From contig BFEA01001002.1 of assembly GCA_003427395.1 (NCBI GenBank), positions 266,314 through 295,998 on the forward strand: a DNA stretch of 29,685 nucleotides, read 5' to 3'. The notes under the pieces were generated by a model. It had not been told where the DNA came from and did not search any database. It saw only the letters and a list, made by a program, of their open reading frames with translations. Shown here in pieces: positions 9,325 to 17,739 of this stretch. The position numbers were made by a program, and so were the translations under genes. This stretch comes from Chara braunii. Its lineage: Eukaryota > Streptophyta > Charophyceae > Charales > Characeae. The first letter of the stretch is position 1, and each line of letters starts with the position of its first letter.

Positions 9325-9849
9325 CTAGGAATTACCCACCTGAATCTCCTGAGGGTGCTCAAGGTCAGTAACTCTGAGACCCAAGTGGAGTTTCTGAACT
9401 CCATTCAGAGAGATGAAGTTCCTTTTTGCACCACAATGAAGCAAGTCTTTGATTTTGGTTCTATTAATTTGAGGCTTGAGCATGATCGGTTCTGACCTCT
9501 CCTTTCTCTTTTCCTTTAACTGGAGATAAAGAGAACATAGCTGGTCAAGCTCCTCCTCAGATGAGGGCTCATCAATAAAGGGCTCAATGTATGAGTACAT
9601 TGAGTCCCCTACAGCCTCAGAAAAATCAGGCTCACCAGCTGATTCATCTCCTAAAGGAGATGGATTCACTTCAGTAGGACTGGTTACAGTCTCTACTGGC
9701 GTATCTGTTTTTTTTGTGTGGCTGCAGTTGTTGTGGTTCAGCTTGGGGCAATCTTTGACATAGTGATTGTGCTCACAATGACAAACTCCCCTGTCCTTCC
9801 TCTTCTGCTCCAAGGCAAAGAGATAGGATTCATGGTATTGCTTGGACAT
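9325..9849 (-). pseudogene. gag-pol: gypsy-1 zinc knuckle and aspartic protease (inactive)
   Basis: This 174-codon frame starts in the gag tail. It holds a degraded CCHC knuckle (CHCEHNHYVKDCPKL, spacing shortened from the usual C-x2-C-x4-H-x4-C), a Ser/Thr/Glu-rich linker, and the protease core at its end. The protease active site, normally DCGA followed by T/K-x-NFIS, reads LLHCGAKRNFIS, so the catalytic Asp is His. The knuckle packages RNA and the protease matures Gag-Pol; neither would work. A frame change near 9840 separates this from the upstream gag piece, and a stop follows VGNS at the end. Confidence 0.8.
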
Positions 9850-10408
9850 TTGCCAAACTTGGGAAGGTTCTGCTGCTGAGGACCACTGGGGCGTTTGTCT
9901 GACCCCTCAAAACTTGATGGCCTTTGTCCCTGGGCTGAGAACCTCCAGTGAAAGACATCAGTGTCCGGGCCAACGCTTGAGCAACCTGGTCTGGTGATTC
10001 TGTTGTACCTTGGACAGCTGAGGGAATAGACCCACCCTGGCCAGTGCCTACAGAGTCGTCATCAGACTCCATAGCATAGTTACCTCCCTTTCCCTTCCTC
10101 CTACTCTGGGAAGAGAAGGTGCTTCCCTTCTGGAAAGTGGACTGAACATGGAATGCATCCTCCATGTCCAAGGCTGCTCTGCCAAAGGACTGCCAGTCCT
10201 TGTGTTTTGCAGTATGCAGGGCCATGTTGTATTTCTCAAGGGCTGCCCTGACAAACCAAGTAAGCTTGTCACTCTCAGACATGGACAAGCTAGGGGTGGA
10301 GGTAAGGCGCTGAAATTCTGCATAGAGTTTGGCCAGAGAACCCTTGTGCCTCCATGCCCTGTAAAATCCCGTCCAGCCCTGCTGCAGCAGCCTAATCAGC
10401 CAGTTGTT

Positions 10409-10411
<3 letters not shown>
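9830..10411 (-). pseudogene. gag: gypsy-1 gag, C-terminal half
   Basis: The minus strand reads GWTGFYRAWRHKGSLAKLYA near 10330-10370, then MSESDKLTWFVRAALEKY, the pattern of the Ty3/gypsy Gag capsid domain. A basic/acidic tail follows with RRKGKGGNYAMESDDD and a Pro/Gln-rich linker. It continues from the gag middle piece at 12387 across the LINE-1 insertion. The segment 10397-10411 is one copy of that insertion's target duplication. The plus-strand open frame 10148-10666 over it is antisense. Confidence 0.8.
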
Positions 10412-10443
<32 letters not shown>

Positions 10444-10447
<4 letters not shown>

Positions 10448-10700
10448 AAACAGGTCCTTATGGTCCCGGCTCCATTTCCATTCTGGGGAGCATCAGTCCG
10501 GTTCCTATTCCACCGGCAAGTCAGAAACCAAAATTACATCTTGAACACCCGCACGCTTCCTTCCGTCTGGCCGAAGGAACCCTNATCAGCATTGATTACT
10601 CCAGCATCATGGAGGATTGACTGTCAGCTTGCCCTGCTTCTCCCTTTCCTCTCAGGTCTACTGTAATAACCTGTCAGATAAACATGGATGGCAAGAAAGG
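10444..10700 (-). repeat. LINE-1 3' UTR with conserved hairpin
   Basis: This stretch matches the LINE-3 3' end at 13157-13390 in the same orientation, and 23778-23830 (LINE-4) in the opposite orientation. A 7-bp stem TTCCTTC/GAAGGAA (10557-10563 and 10573-10579) encloses a 9-nt loop. A second, partial copy of the CTTCCTTCCGTCTGG...CAGCATTGAT word occurs at about 10865-10892, outside the terminal copy. 3' stem-loops are recognised by the RT in several LINE families; a role here is inference. Confidence 0.75.
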
Positions 10701-10831
10701 CCTGGAAGCTACAAACACTGCCACTTCTGTCTAAACTCAGACTCTGCCCATGTGCTTCATGACATCCCTACCATTCTGATCCCTGTTTGCCTTGCTTGTC
10801 TAAACCCTGGCCCCTGATCCCTCAGCTGTAG

Positions 10832-12370
10832 TTATTTGCCAGAAGCTCTATGGAGCACCCTCGCCCTTCCTTCCGTCTGGACAGCATTGATGTTCATACA
10901 TGTACTCATGTTCGTATGACCGAGGTATGTGGCGCTGAGGTCCTGAGGCTGTGGGATTTGACTGTCCTGTGCTCTCTGAAGTGGACAGGAGTTATGCCTG
11001 TCTTTCCACCTGAGGAGATGACCTTGAATACACACCACCTTTCCATTGACCAGCCATACTTTCGTGAATTTTGCCAGAATCTCATGCTGCTTCTCCTGAT
11101 TTTCCTGAGCTTGAATCCTGACTTTTTTCCATTGGGAGAAGACTTCAGTCTCCATTAAAAATTTGGTTGTCACCCATACCTTTTCGCATGAATTGCTGGA
11201 GTTGTCCAATGTTCTGCTGCATCTTTCCTTCCATATGACCCAGAGTGTCGCCTTTCGAATCATGCCGTACCAGATGCTCTCTGACTTGTTAAAGTTAGGA
11301 GTGTTGGTCCATAGGAGCAGTTGGACTGGGTGCTCGGGGAATGGAGAAGAGAACAGGTAGTTCCACAGAGCAGCTGCTCTTGCCCAGTAGTCAGTAGCTC
11401 CCTTGCATGTGATCAGCCAGTGTATGATGTTTTCCTGTTCATTGTGAGAGCATGCTACACAGATATCTGACCTGTTCGGGTCATTTTTTCTCCTTCTGAT
11501 GTGTAGCCAACTGTTCACAGGTAGAGCCGTGTATGCAATGAGCCACTGTAGGCTTCTTATTTTGACCGGACGTATTAATTTATATTTCCGCCAAGGCATT
11601 TTGGATATTTGTTCGGCTTCCTGGCCCAGTATTCTATTCCATCTAACCTTAATCACCGGATCTGGGTCTTTCATCTTTAGCATCATTCTGTAGCCCATTT
11701 TGACTGTGTATTGTGTGATCTGAGTGGGCGTTTTGCAGATTCTGTCGTTGCCGGGTGACCATGCCCACTCGTCTGGGTCAAACTCTAATTCTTGGATCGC
11801 TGTTTCCATTTGGAAGATTACCTTTGGCCAACTGCCTAATACTCTTACTTTTCGAAGTGTATATGAGCTCAGGACTGACTGTTGTAGGTCTGTGTTGTAG
11901 ATGGACGGGGTTTTGGGGTTGGTNAGGTCTATCGGGAATNAGGTGAANACCCCGGAGAGGTCTGATCCCGGGGCCCTGTGGGAAAACTGATAAGCCCTCG
12001 CCGGAATCATCTCCTGAGTCAGTACCCCCCATTCGCCTGGCCTCCAACAGAACTCCTCTTTGAGTAAGTCCTTCCATCCATCCGGGATGCTGTTAATTAC
12101 AATTTGCAGGTTTTCATCTCTTCGGTGGCAACCCTTCAAGAGTGATTTGATTGTTTCCTCGTCAATCCAGTCCTTTCTGTCTTCATCCCATATGTGACCG
12201 ACCCTCTATACTCCGTGCTTGATCCATGAGAGCCATCGCTGGCCGCTTGAAAGTGAGAGTGAGTGATTGCCTGCGTCTCTCACACATGGGTTTCCAAAGA
12301 GGGGTTGTCGAAGCACTTCATCCTTAGATTTAGGCTTCTTGTTTTTTTTGGGCATAATTTCCCTCCATAA
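10832..12370 (-). pseudogene. LINE-1 ORF2 C-terminal part with zf-RVT
   Basis: The longest frame is 12139-10832 (435 codons) with further coding-like sequence upstream to the 5' truncation (MPKKNKKPKS... VLRQPLFGNP near 12270-12355, then a stop at about 12206). It starts with a KGCHRRDENLQIVI segment also found in LINE-2, then PVKIRSLQWLIAYTALPVNS and the zf-RVT finger C-V-A-C... HWLITC near 11400-11475. It ends in a Trp-rich region (TLWVIWKERCSR). In plant L1 elements this region follows the RT domain. The endonuclease and RT are absent. Confidence 0.85.
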
Positions 12371-12386
12371 CCAGCCAGTTGTTTCT

Positions 12387-13085
12387 AAGAGTTACTAGCC
12401 TCAAAAGTAGCCCACTTCAGTGCAGACCTAGCAAGTTGGGCCACCGTGGACTGCACCTTCTGTACCTCTGGACGCGTACGAGGCCACCTAGTCTGTCACG
12501 TCCACTTCGGAGTCATCCAGCGAACTTGTCAGGCTGGGACATCTTGGGGTACCTGGGCTCAAATATAGTTGAGACCACAGGTGGTGGCTCAGAGGAACCC
12601 GGTGGCGGCATCCCAAGCTGCAGCTGCTGCCGTTTTGGAGGAGCAGCAGGCCTTCTCTTGGGAGAGCTGGCTGAGGTTGTTGCAGCAGAGGAGGAAGATG
12701 CTTGGGAATGGGGTGTGGAAAGGGGTGTAGAGACATATGTAGAGACATATGGGGGAAGAGAAACAGGTACAGGAGGAAAATGCTGATTGAGACAATCGAG
12801 AGACTCAACAAAGGGAAGCCAAGTTTGGCTTCAATGGTGGACAATCTATCCTCCACTAAAGTCATCCTGTCATCCCATAAAGTATGGGTGTGTCTGGAGC
12901 TAGTTACCTGCGATCTGATCCATTCAGCCAGAAGCTGATGAGTTTTGTCAAACCTCCCATCAGTCTTTGCCTTTCTGAAATGATCAGCCACCCATTCCCT
13001 CCTGCTGACCTCCTGAGCCTTCTTCTTTGCCTCCTGCTTCTCTTTCTCCAACCTCTCCACCAGTGTCGTGGCTGCTGCTGCAACC
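12387..13085 (-). pseudogene. gag: gypsy-1 gag, middle piece
   Basis: On the minus strand, the frame starting near 13085 reads ATTLVERLEKEKQEAKKKAQ and EVSRREWVADHFRKAKTDGRF, a Lys/Glu-rich coiled-coil-like stretch. Then come QVTSSRHTHTLWDDRMTLVE and a Pro/Leu-rich variable part. After frame changes and a stop near 12470-12490 it continues as RPEVQKVQSTVAQLARSAL to the LINE-1 site. It links the short gag start at 22668-22582 with the gag C-terminal half. Shared words KAKQ at both insertion edges show that LINE-2/LINE-3 split one gag frame. Confidence 0.7.
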
Positions 13086-13100
13086 TGCTTTGCCTTTTCT

Positions 13101-13626
13101 TTTCTTTTTTTTCTATTTTTTTTCCCTTTTTTTAAGTGTTTTTTTCTTTTTTTTTTTAAACAGATCCTTGTGGCCCTGGCTCCTTATCCATTCTGGGGAG
13201 CGTCAGTCCGGTTCCTATTCCACCGGCAAGTCAAGAATGAATACATCACAAAACCCACTCACGCATCTTTCCGTATGGCCGAAGGATCCCTGACCAGCAT
13301 TGATTGCTCCTTGAAGGAGGATTGGCTGTCAGCTTGCCTGTCTCTGAGTTCCCTCTCAAGTTCTATATTGAAACCTACCAGATAATACCACTAAAACAAG
13401 GAGAAAGAGACAAGCTGTTGATGGGAACCTAGTCCGCCTCTTGTGACACTGAAGTCCCTTCGTTGGTGTGTGGGATTGCCGACCGCCGCTCGCTGAGTGT
13501 GTCCCAGAGGTGTCACGTAGTCCTGAGATCATGTCGACTAGTTTGGAGGAGGTCCCTCATTCCTTGGGAGGTAACCAATTTGTGCCAGTTTTTCCACCTG
13601 ATTTGTGAAGTATGGATTTCTGCTAT
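13101..13626 (-). mobile_element. LINE-3: short 5'-truncated L1-type copy
   Basis: An A-rich tail (T-rich 13101-13156 on the plus strand, interrupted by C/A) is followed by a 3' region closely matching LINE-1's (words such as TTCCATTCTGGGGAGC-like, CAGTCCGGTTCCTATTCCAC). The 3' hairpin is at about 13266-13286. Right of about 13400 lies degraded ORF2 end (minus strand reads IRWKNWHKLVTSQGMRDLL). TGCTTTGCCTTTTCT at 13086-13100 is its left target copy; the matching copy begins at 13629 and is now split by LINE-2. Confidence 0.85.
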
Positions 13627-13633
13627 CTTGCTT

Positions 13634-13667
<34 letters not shown>

Positions 13668-13668
13668 C

Positions 13669-13738
13669 NNNNNNNNNNNNNNNNNNNNNNNNNNNNNNNN
13701 NNNNNNNNNNNNNNNNNNNNNNNNNNNNNNNNNNNNNN
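13669..13738. other. assembly gap (70 Ns)
   Basis: The N run directly follows the poly(T) tract of LINE-2 and precedes one unit of a 171-bp tandem repeat. The true 3' terminus of LINE-2, and possibly further repeat units, are hidden here. Confidence 0.95.
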
Positions 13739-14000
13739 ATGACTCTCTCTTTCCTCTCAGATGTGAAAAGCAGTTCTGCCAGATAGTGCTATGACACCTA
13801 GAAAGAGCTCTCCCACTATTTCTACTTACAACACAGAAGATACTCACGCTTCCTTCCTTTCGGCCGAAGGACCCCTAAGCAACATTGATTGCTCCACTGT
13901 CAGCTTGCCATGACTCTCTCTTTCCTCTCAGATCTGAAAAGCAGTTCTGCCAGATAGTGCTATGTCACCTGGAAAGAGCTCGCCCACTGTTTCTACTTAC
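13739..14000 (-). repeat. LINE-2 3' UTR tandem repeat, 171-bp spacing
   Basis: A block of about 90 bp starting ATGACTCTCTCTTTCCTCTC occurs at 13739 and again at 13910, differing at only a few bases, so the spacing is 171 bp. Between the copies is the conserved 3' hairpin region (CCTTCC...CGGCCGAAGG, 13852-13870). The gap at 13669-13738 adjoins the first copy and may contain more. Confidence 0.85.
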
Positions 14001-14179
14001 CTGTGTATTGCCCTCCGATTCTGTCCACACTTTTAAGCCCTAAACCCTCTGTGCCTATCGTTTGTTGATGTCTCCTTAAGCCACTTAGCCAATCCGCTCC
14101 CCATGCGTGTGTTAGGCCTTGGACGTCTGATATGTATTGCTTCTGTAAGCCCCCCTTCTCTCCTTTGATTACTGAGCCC

Positions 14180-15445
14180 TTAAACTCCTTCTTTTGACTG
14201 ATTTTCAAACCCCCTTCTCCATTTAAATGTCAGGTTATTTCCCTGCATAATTGCAACCGCTCCTTGGCCCAGGACCTTGGTGCTGAATTTCTTCCTTATT
14301 TCCTCCTCTTGGCCCGGATTTTGCAGTATTTGGGCTCTGACCCTCTTCCATTGTGCACATAAGTCTGTTTCAAGTAATGACAATAATATCTCCTTTGCCT
14401 CTTGTATATGCATTGTACTTCCATCAATAGTAATTTGACATCTCCTCTTCCAAATAGTCCACAGGCTATATTGACGTATCAGCTGAAACATGTGGTTCTC
14501 GAACGACTTCCACTGTCTCGGGATATGGGTTCCCAACAAGAGAGAAGTTTTAGTGTCTAACCATGGAACCTTCGATATCTGACCCCATATACTCCTGGCC
14601 TCTTCCCAAATGATGACTGCTCCCGTACATTCCAACAGGCTGCATTGATTCTGACATGCCGCCCTGACACACTCTACACTCTGCGTTCGCTGGGTCTCTC
14701 CTTGCCTGACTCCTTTTTTCGTTTAACCATTCGTTGACGGGCAGAGCAACATGAGCTATTAACCACTGCATGCTTCTGACTTTTCCCAAGCGGATCGCAT
14801 TAATCGCCGGCCAAGGGAACGTAGACAGTTGTCCCGATGGGATCCCCACCCTCTTTTCCCATCTCTTCAGTAGTTGAGGCGTAAGAGAAAAGGATCTTCT
14901 TCTCAACCTATTCGAGTGGTATAATGCAAAATATTCATTCTCCTTTCTGTTCCCACAGTGCCACTTGTGATCTTCCATGCCCATTCACTCGGATCGACTT
15001 CCAGATCTTCTAATGGAGTATTTGGACAGAAAACTGTGAATTCGTCCGTCTCTACTACCCTTACCTTACGCAATTGACTTTTGAGAATGGTTATAGCCAC
15101 TTTGGAGTTCTTGTCTAGTAAAGAGGTAGTGGTCCCTTGATTCATGACAATATATTTGTCTGCCTGAAGCCATTCTGGTCTTGCAGGCTCCTTATCCCAT
15201 ATCCTAAAGACTTCTATTGGATCAATGCCATCTTGCCATGTGGCCCAGTCCCCTAGCCCCCACTGTGGTCCTTTTCTCAGAAGATCCCCCCACCTTTGTG
15301 GAATGACTCTTAGGACTATTTCTAAATTTTCGGCCAGGCTGTGACAACCCTTTAATTGCCCCCTTAGCTCTTTAGCTGTTTTCCACCTATTTCCGGAGGC
15401 CTCCCACAGATGTTTAACCTGCCAGACCCCACGCTTAGCCTATGA
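14180..15445 (-). pseudogene. LINE-2 ORF2, C-terminal part
   Basis: This is homologous to the LINE-1 ORF2 tail. The minus strand reads GVWQVKHLWEASGNRWK (about 15380-15425), LKGCHSLAENLEIVLRVIPQ, then KVRSMQWLIAHVALPVNEWL and the zf-RVT region ECRVCQGG near 14660-14690. The finger's second half is reached only after a frame change near 14640 (ECTGAVIIWEEARSIW). The Trp-rich end LWTIWKRRCQITI and a basic tail finish near 14180. It joins the RT portion abruptly near 15430-15445, with RT motif C and the following linker missing, so a sizeable in-element deletion is inferred. Confidence 0.85.
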
Positions 15446-16767
15446 ATTGAAGGATCCTTTCGTAAGAAGGAAGCAACTGCCTCCATTATGAACAGGAAGA
15501 TCGGCGCCGCTAACGGGTCGCCTTGCCTTAATAGGTTGCTGACAAATGACCATTAACTTGCACTTGGACCTGCACATTGATATATAAAACTCTTATCCAT
15601 TTCCTAAAATTCGGACATACTCCCATCTTTTCCATACATTGCTGTAGAAAGGGCCAGCTGACCTGGTCATAAGCCTTTTCAAAGTCGAAGAACAATATTG
15701 TTGCATTAATACGTTTATCTCTTATATACCTTACTGTCTCAATCAACGTCATGATATTGTCTAAAATGAACATTCCCGGTATAAATCATGTCTGGTCCAA
15801 ATGAAAACAACTCGTTGTGAGAGGAGTGAGTCTGTTTACTAATGCTTTGGCTATTATCTTATGCTTTAGTGTTAGTAACGTAATCGGCCTATAATTCCGA
15901 ATGTCCTTAGGGATCCCTTTCTTGTATAATAGCGTCACTATTCCTGTTGTCGAGTCCTGTCCTAATCCTTCGTCTTGCCATGCTTGCTCCAGATAGGCTA
16001 GGTATTCTTCTCCTTGGATTGGCCAGAACTCCAACCAGAATTCCTTGGTCAATCCATCCTTTCCCGGAGTCTTGTTTGGAGTCATACACTTCAAGGCCTC
16101 CCACAATTCCTCCATCGTCAGAGGTGCATCCAACATTACTGCTTGCTGCGGGGAAATCGTAGGTTGCAGATACCTTAGAAACTTTGATCGTGCCTCTTTA
16201 ACTTGATATTGTGGGTGGTTAGTCTCCCTTGATGTATAAAGATTACTATAAAAGTTGTAGGCTATTTGGATCATCTCTTCTGAGACAGATATAGGACCTA
16301 AAGGAGCTTCCAGTTGATCTATCTGAGTGTTTCTTCCCCTAGACTTAATTTTCTGAAAGAAGAACTTCGTCATTTTCTCTCCTTCCTCCCATTCCCTAAC
16401 CCTGACTCTCATTTGGAGACCTCTCAGTCTCCAACGTTCCCAATCTGCCAACTCCTCCCTTGCCACTTCCAGAGCCCTTTCGTACATTTCTTGACCAGGA
16501 TCCTCTCAGTCTCCAACGTTCCCAATCTGCCAACTCCTCCCTTGCCACTTCCAGAGCCCTTTCGTACATTTCTTGATCAGGATAACTTATCATGCTGTGT
16601 TCTGCCAGCTTCATTGCTTGCTGGAGTTCCCACTCCCTTTCCTTCCTTCTAACCGCTAACCTTCTGGCTACTCCCTCTGAGGCTTTAGAAAGTGCGTTTA
16701 GTAGATCTGGGAACGTTTGGGTGTCGGGATTGTGTGACTGGCATGCCTGCAGCACCGCCTGCCTCAT
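15446..16767 (-). pseudogene. LINE-2 ORF2, reverse transcriptase part
   Basis: A non-LTR reverse transcriptase. Visible in order: KMTKFFFQKIKSRGRNTQI (pre-RT), TPNKTPGKDGLTKEFW, IVTLLYKKGIPKDIRNYRPI, FFDFEKAYDQVSW (motif A with catalytic Asp, 15664-15695) and RQGDPLAAPIF (motif B, about 15502-15528). The motif C (F/Y)ADD expected some 45 residues later is absent, because sequence near 15440 jumps to the post-RT region. The 82-bp tandem duplication 16421-16584 shifts the frame, and another frame change lies near 15780 and near 15530. In an intact copy this enzyme makes cDNA at the nicked target. Confidence 0.9.
16421..16584. repeat. 82-bp tandem duplication inside LINE-2 ORF2
   Basis: 16421-16502 and 16503-16584 are nearly identical; the difference I see is TTGACCAGGA versus TTGATCAGGA near the end. 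As 82 is not a multiple of three, it shifts the ORF2 frame between endonuclease and RT. The protein segment MYERALEVAREELADWERWR is therefore encoded twice. The near identity indicates a late event, after or shortly before insertion. Confidence 0.95.
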
Positions 16768-17700
16768 TTATCGAGTGCGCAACAATGAGTTATTTAATTT
16801 GTAAAAGCCCTTTCCCCTAATGACCTGTTTGTCCGTTATAAGATGGAGAAAAATGAGTTTATGGTCCAATCCAACCGCAAAGGGTAGATCTCCTATGCCT
16901 ACCGATTGTATCATACCTATTATACTAGGAGATATTAGGAAATAGTCTATCCTAGACGTGGACACGTGCTGACTACGGTTCCTTTTTAAATATGTGAACC
17001 TTCTTTCTTCTGGATATTGCAGTCTATAGGGATCCACTAGGTTTCTGTTTGTCATCAACCTGTGCACTGGTAAGGCTTCCTCCATCAGACCTTCCTCCCA
17101 GTGTCTGCATGTTGCCGACATTCTATCTAAGCAAGCATCTAGGGCCGCATTCCAGTCCCCAACTATTATTAAATGCCGATCTGCTTCTAATTGTTCCTGT
17201 ATGATTTCCACAAACTCTGACCTCTGTTGTAACCCATTTGGACAATAGACACCTAGTAACGTATACGGCTCGTCATGAAGCACAAAGTTAAGCCTAACCC
17301 ATCTTCCCTCTATCTCGTCCACTGCAGTGCTAATTACTCTTAATTTACCTGTTGCTGGTGATCTACTATTCTGTAAAATAACCACTCCCGCTGAGTGTGA
17401 TCTGATCGCAGGTGCCCACCAAGCCTCTTTTACTCTCTGGAGTTTTTGGATAATCTTGCTCTGGATTTGCTGATGGTCCTGAGTTTCTGAGAGGTGCGTT
17501 TCTTGAAAGAAAATGAAGTCCGGCGGCGATGATCCAAACCAACCTATATATTTTGTCACATTATGCCACTTATCCTGGTTTTCCAATATACCCACCATTC
17601 CATTTACAGTCCACGACATGATACTTAACTCCGGAAGAGTATGGCTTGCCTGATCTTTCCTTGCCTTCTTTGACAACCTCCATGCTCTCCCCTCCGCCAT
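16768..17700 (-). CDS. LINE-2 ORF2 N-terminus: APE-type endonuclease
   Basis: An open frame of 310 codons from ATG at 17700, 37 nt after the ORF1 stop. It matches the apurinic-type endonuclease of L1 elements, which nicks the target to prime reverse transcription. Visible motifs in order: SWTVNGM at residues 29-35 (relatives usually have Asn where this has Thr), FFQETHL with the metal-binding Glu, YCPNG, GDWNAALD (GDxN), SRIDYFLIS and LDHKLIFL (the DH pair, usually SDH). The stop after LLRTR at 16768 leads into the RT part in another frame, so in an active relative this is one ORF2 protein. Confidence 0.85.
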   Translation of the reverse strand: MAEGRAWRLSKKARKDQASHTLPELSIMSWTVNGMVGILENQDKWHNVTKYIGWFGSSPPDFIFFQETHLSETQDHQQIQSKIIQKLQRVKEAWWAPAIRSHSAGVVILQNSRSPATGKLRVISTAVDEIEGRWVRLNFVLHDEPYTLLGVYCPNGLQQRSEFVEIIQEQLEADRHLIIVGDWNAALDACLDRMSATCRHWEEGLMEEALPVHRLMTNRNLVDPYRLQYPEERRFTYLKRNRSQHVSTSRIDYFLISPSIIGMIQSVGIGDLPFAVGLDHKLIFLHLITDKQVIRGKGFYKLNNSLLRTR

Positions 17701-17739
17701 AACCTTCCCCCTTTCGTCCTAGGTCTATATTTCAAGTGG

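Larger units (their letters stand above)
10412..12371 (-). mobile_element. LINE-1: 5'-truncated L1-type element
   Basis: The element has a poly(A) tail (T-run about 10411-10443 on the plus strand) and perfect 15-bp flanking duplications CAGCCAGTTGTTTCT at 10397-10411 and 12372-12386. It holds only the end of ORF2 and the 3' region, about 1.96 kb, which is typical 5' truncation from incomplete reverse transcription. It interrupts gypsy-1 gag. Its 3' end (10444-10620) matches those of LINE-3 and LINE-4 and contains the conserved hairpin at 10557-10579. Single Ns lie at 10584 and near 11924-11948. Confidence 0.95.
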
